Source: Planctomycetota bacterium (GTDB taxonomy: Bacteria > Planctomycetota > UBA1135). Taken from it: a stretch of 15,136 nucleotides of DNA. Of this stretch, positions 14,783 to 15,136 are shown one piece after another. The notes under the pieces were generated by a model that saw only the letters and a program-made list of their open reading frames with translations, did no database searches and was not told the DNA's origin. The stretch lies in assembly GCA_022447335.1 (NCBI GenBank), contig JAKVCF010000047.1, positions 1 through 15,136 of the forward strand, written 5' to 3'. The translations under genes were made by a program, and so were the position numbers. Positions within the stretch are counted from its first letter, which is position 1. Every line of letters starts with the position of its first letter.

Positions 14783-15136
14783 GTGGTAGCCTCTCCTCCA
14801 ACCTCATATTTTTCTTCTCCGACCGTGCTTGTTGATCGCGAGCGGGTGAAGAGCAATTTTCTCGCAATATCTTTGCGAGCAGAAAAGGCCGGAGTTTCCT
14901 TTCGGCCGCACTTCAAGACCCATCAGAGTGTGGAGGTTGGGAAGTGGCTACGTGGCTGGGGTGTGGGGCGCATTACAGTTTCTTCTGCCGCCATGGCTGA
15001 GGGGTTCGTCGCCGCTGGTTGGACTGATCTGACATTAGCGTTGCCGGTTTATCCCGCGATGTTCGGTCGGGTCGCCGCACTCCTCGATCGCGCAACGATT
15101 GGCTTGCTGGTCGATCATCCTGAGGCCGCTGAAGCC
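14783..15136 (+). CDS. D-threonine aldolase/D-serine dehydratase family PLP enzyme, N-terminal part
   Basis: The gene runs off the right edge; 118 codons are visible. Seen: SPTVLVDRERVKSNF (12-26), the usual beginning of the alanine-racemase-type TIM barrel in this family, RPHFKTHQSVEVGKWL (41-56) with Lys45 as the expected PLP lysine, and VGRITVSSAAMAEGFVAAG and TLALPVYP continuing the barrel pattern. Family members cleave D-threonine or other D-3-hydroxyamino acids, or deaminate D-serine; the metal-binding and dehydratase-defining C-terminal domain is outside the window, so the reaction is open. In-frame stop TAA at 14774-14776 limits the start; GTG 14783 keeps the SPTVLVD segment, while GTG 14825 would remove part of it. 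No ribosome site is visible. Confidence 0.82.
   Translation, partial: MVASPPTSYFSSPTVLVDRERVKSNFLAISLRAEKAGVSFRPHFKTHQSVEVGKWLRGWGVGRITVSSAAMAEGFVAAGWTDLTLALPVYPAMFGRVAALLDRATIGLLVDHPEAAEA

Noticed and set aside
1..15136. CRISPR arrays, transposons, phage genes, defence or biosynthetic clusters
   Set aside because: No regularly spaced repeats, transposase or integrase motifs, or clusters of defence or biosynthetic enzymes are visible on either strand.

Overview
The window is an ordinary-looking stretch of chromosome from a moderately GC-rich bacterium. Product types point to a proteobacterium, probably a gammaproteobacterium: a bacterial-type thiopurine methyltransferase, a DeaD helicase with a C-terminal DbpA-type RNA-binding domain, a Fur-family regulator, and a crotonase/thiolase pair. 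This placement is inference from gene families, because there is no rRNA or other marker here. Gene density is high, no gap reaches 300 bases, and strands switch often. I see no tRNA, rRNA, CRISPR array, insertion sequence or phage gene.

Layout. At 1-1499 (+) the 3' end of an enoyl-CoA hydratase gene is followed by a complete thiolase gene, a beta-oxidation-type pair closed by a near-perfect bidirectional terminator. At 1598-3873 (-) lie a Fur-family regulator with an unusual sensor site and a secreted or surface protein joining a CIA30-type domain to two fasciclin domains. At 4090-6836 (+) are a thiopurine S-methyltransferase and a one-chain aconitase-family dehydratase whose swivel domain precedes the catalytic domain. 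At 6897-11063 (-) are DEAD-box helicase DeaD and, upstream of it, a FdhF/YdeP-type molybdopterin oxidoreductase gene split by a one-base frameshift. At 11112-13536 (+) are two exported proteins, a propeller-like protein and a 3-keto-disaccharide hydrolase (DUF1080) family protein. At 13564-14130 (-) is an exported histidine phosphatase. At 14280-15136 (+) are a small two-helix membrane protein with a PH-like domain and the 5' end of a PLP enzyme of the D-threonine aldolase/D-serine dehydratase family.

The genes do not form one obvious pathway. The clearest working units are the hydratase/thiolase pair and the two exported carbohydrate-related proteins. Only one gene, at 11112, has a strong Shine-Dalgarno sequence close to its start; most others have weak or no visible ribosome binding site. 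I found no convincing new multi-gene system. The items most worth a second look are the CIA30-FAS1-FAS1 fusion, the frameshifted oxidoreductase, the swivel-first dehydratase and the Fur homologue that has lost its usual sensor ligands.
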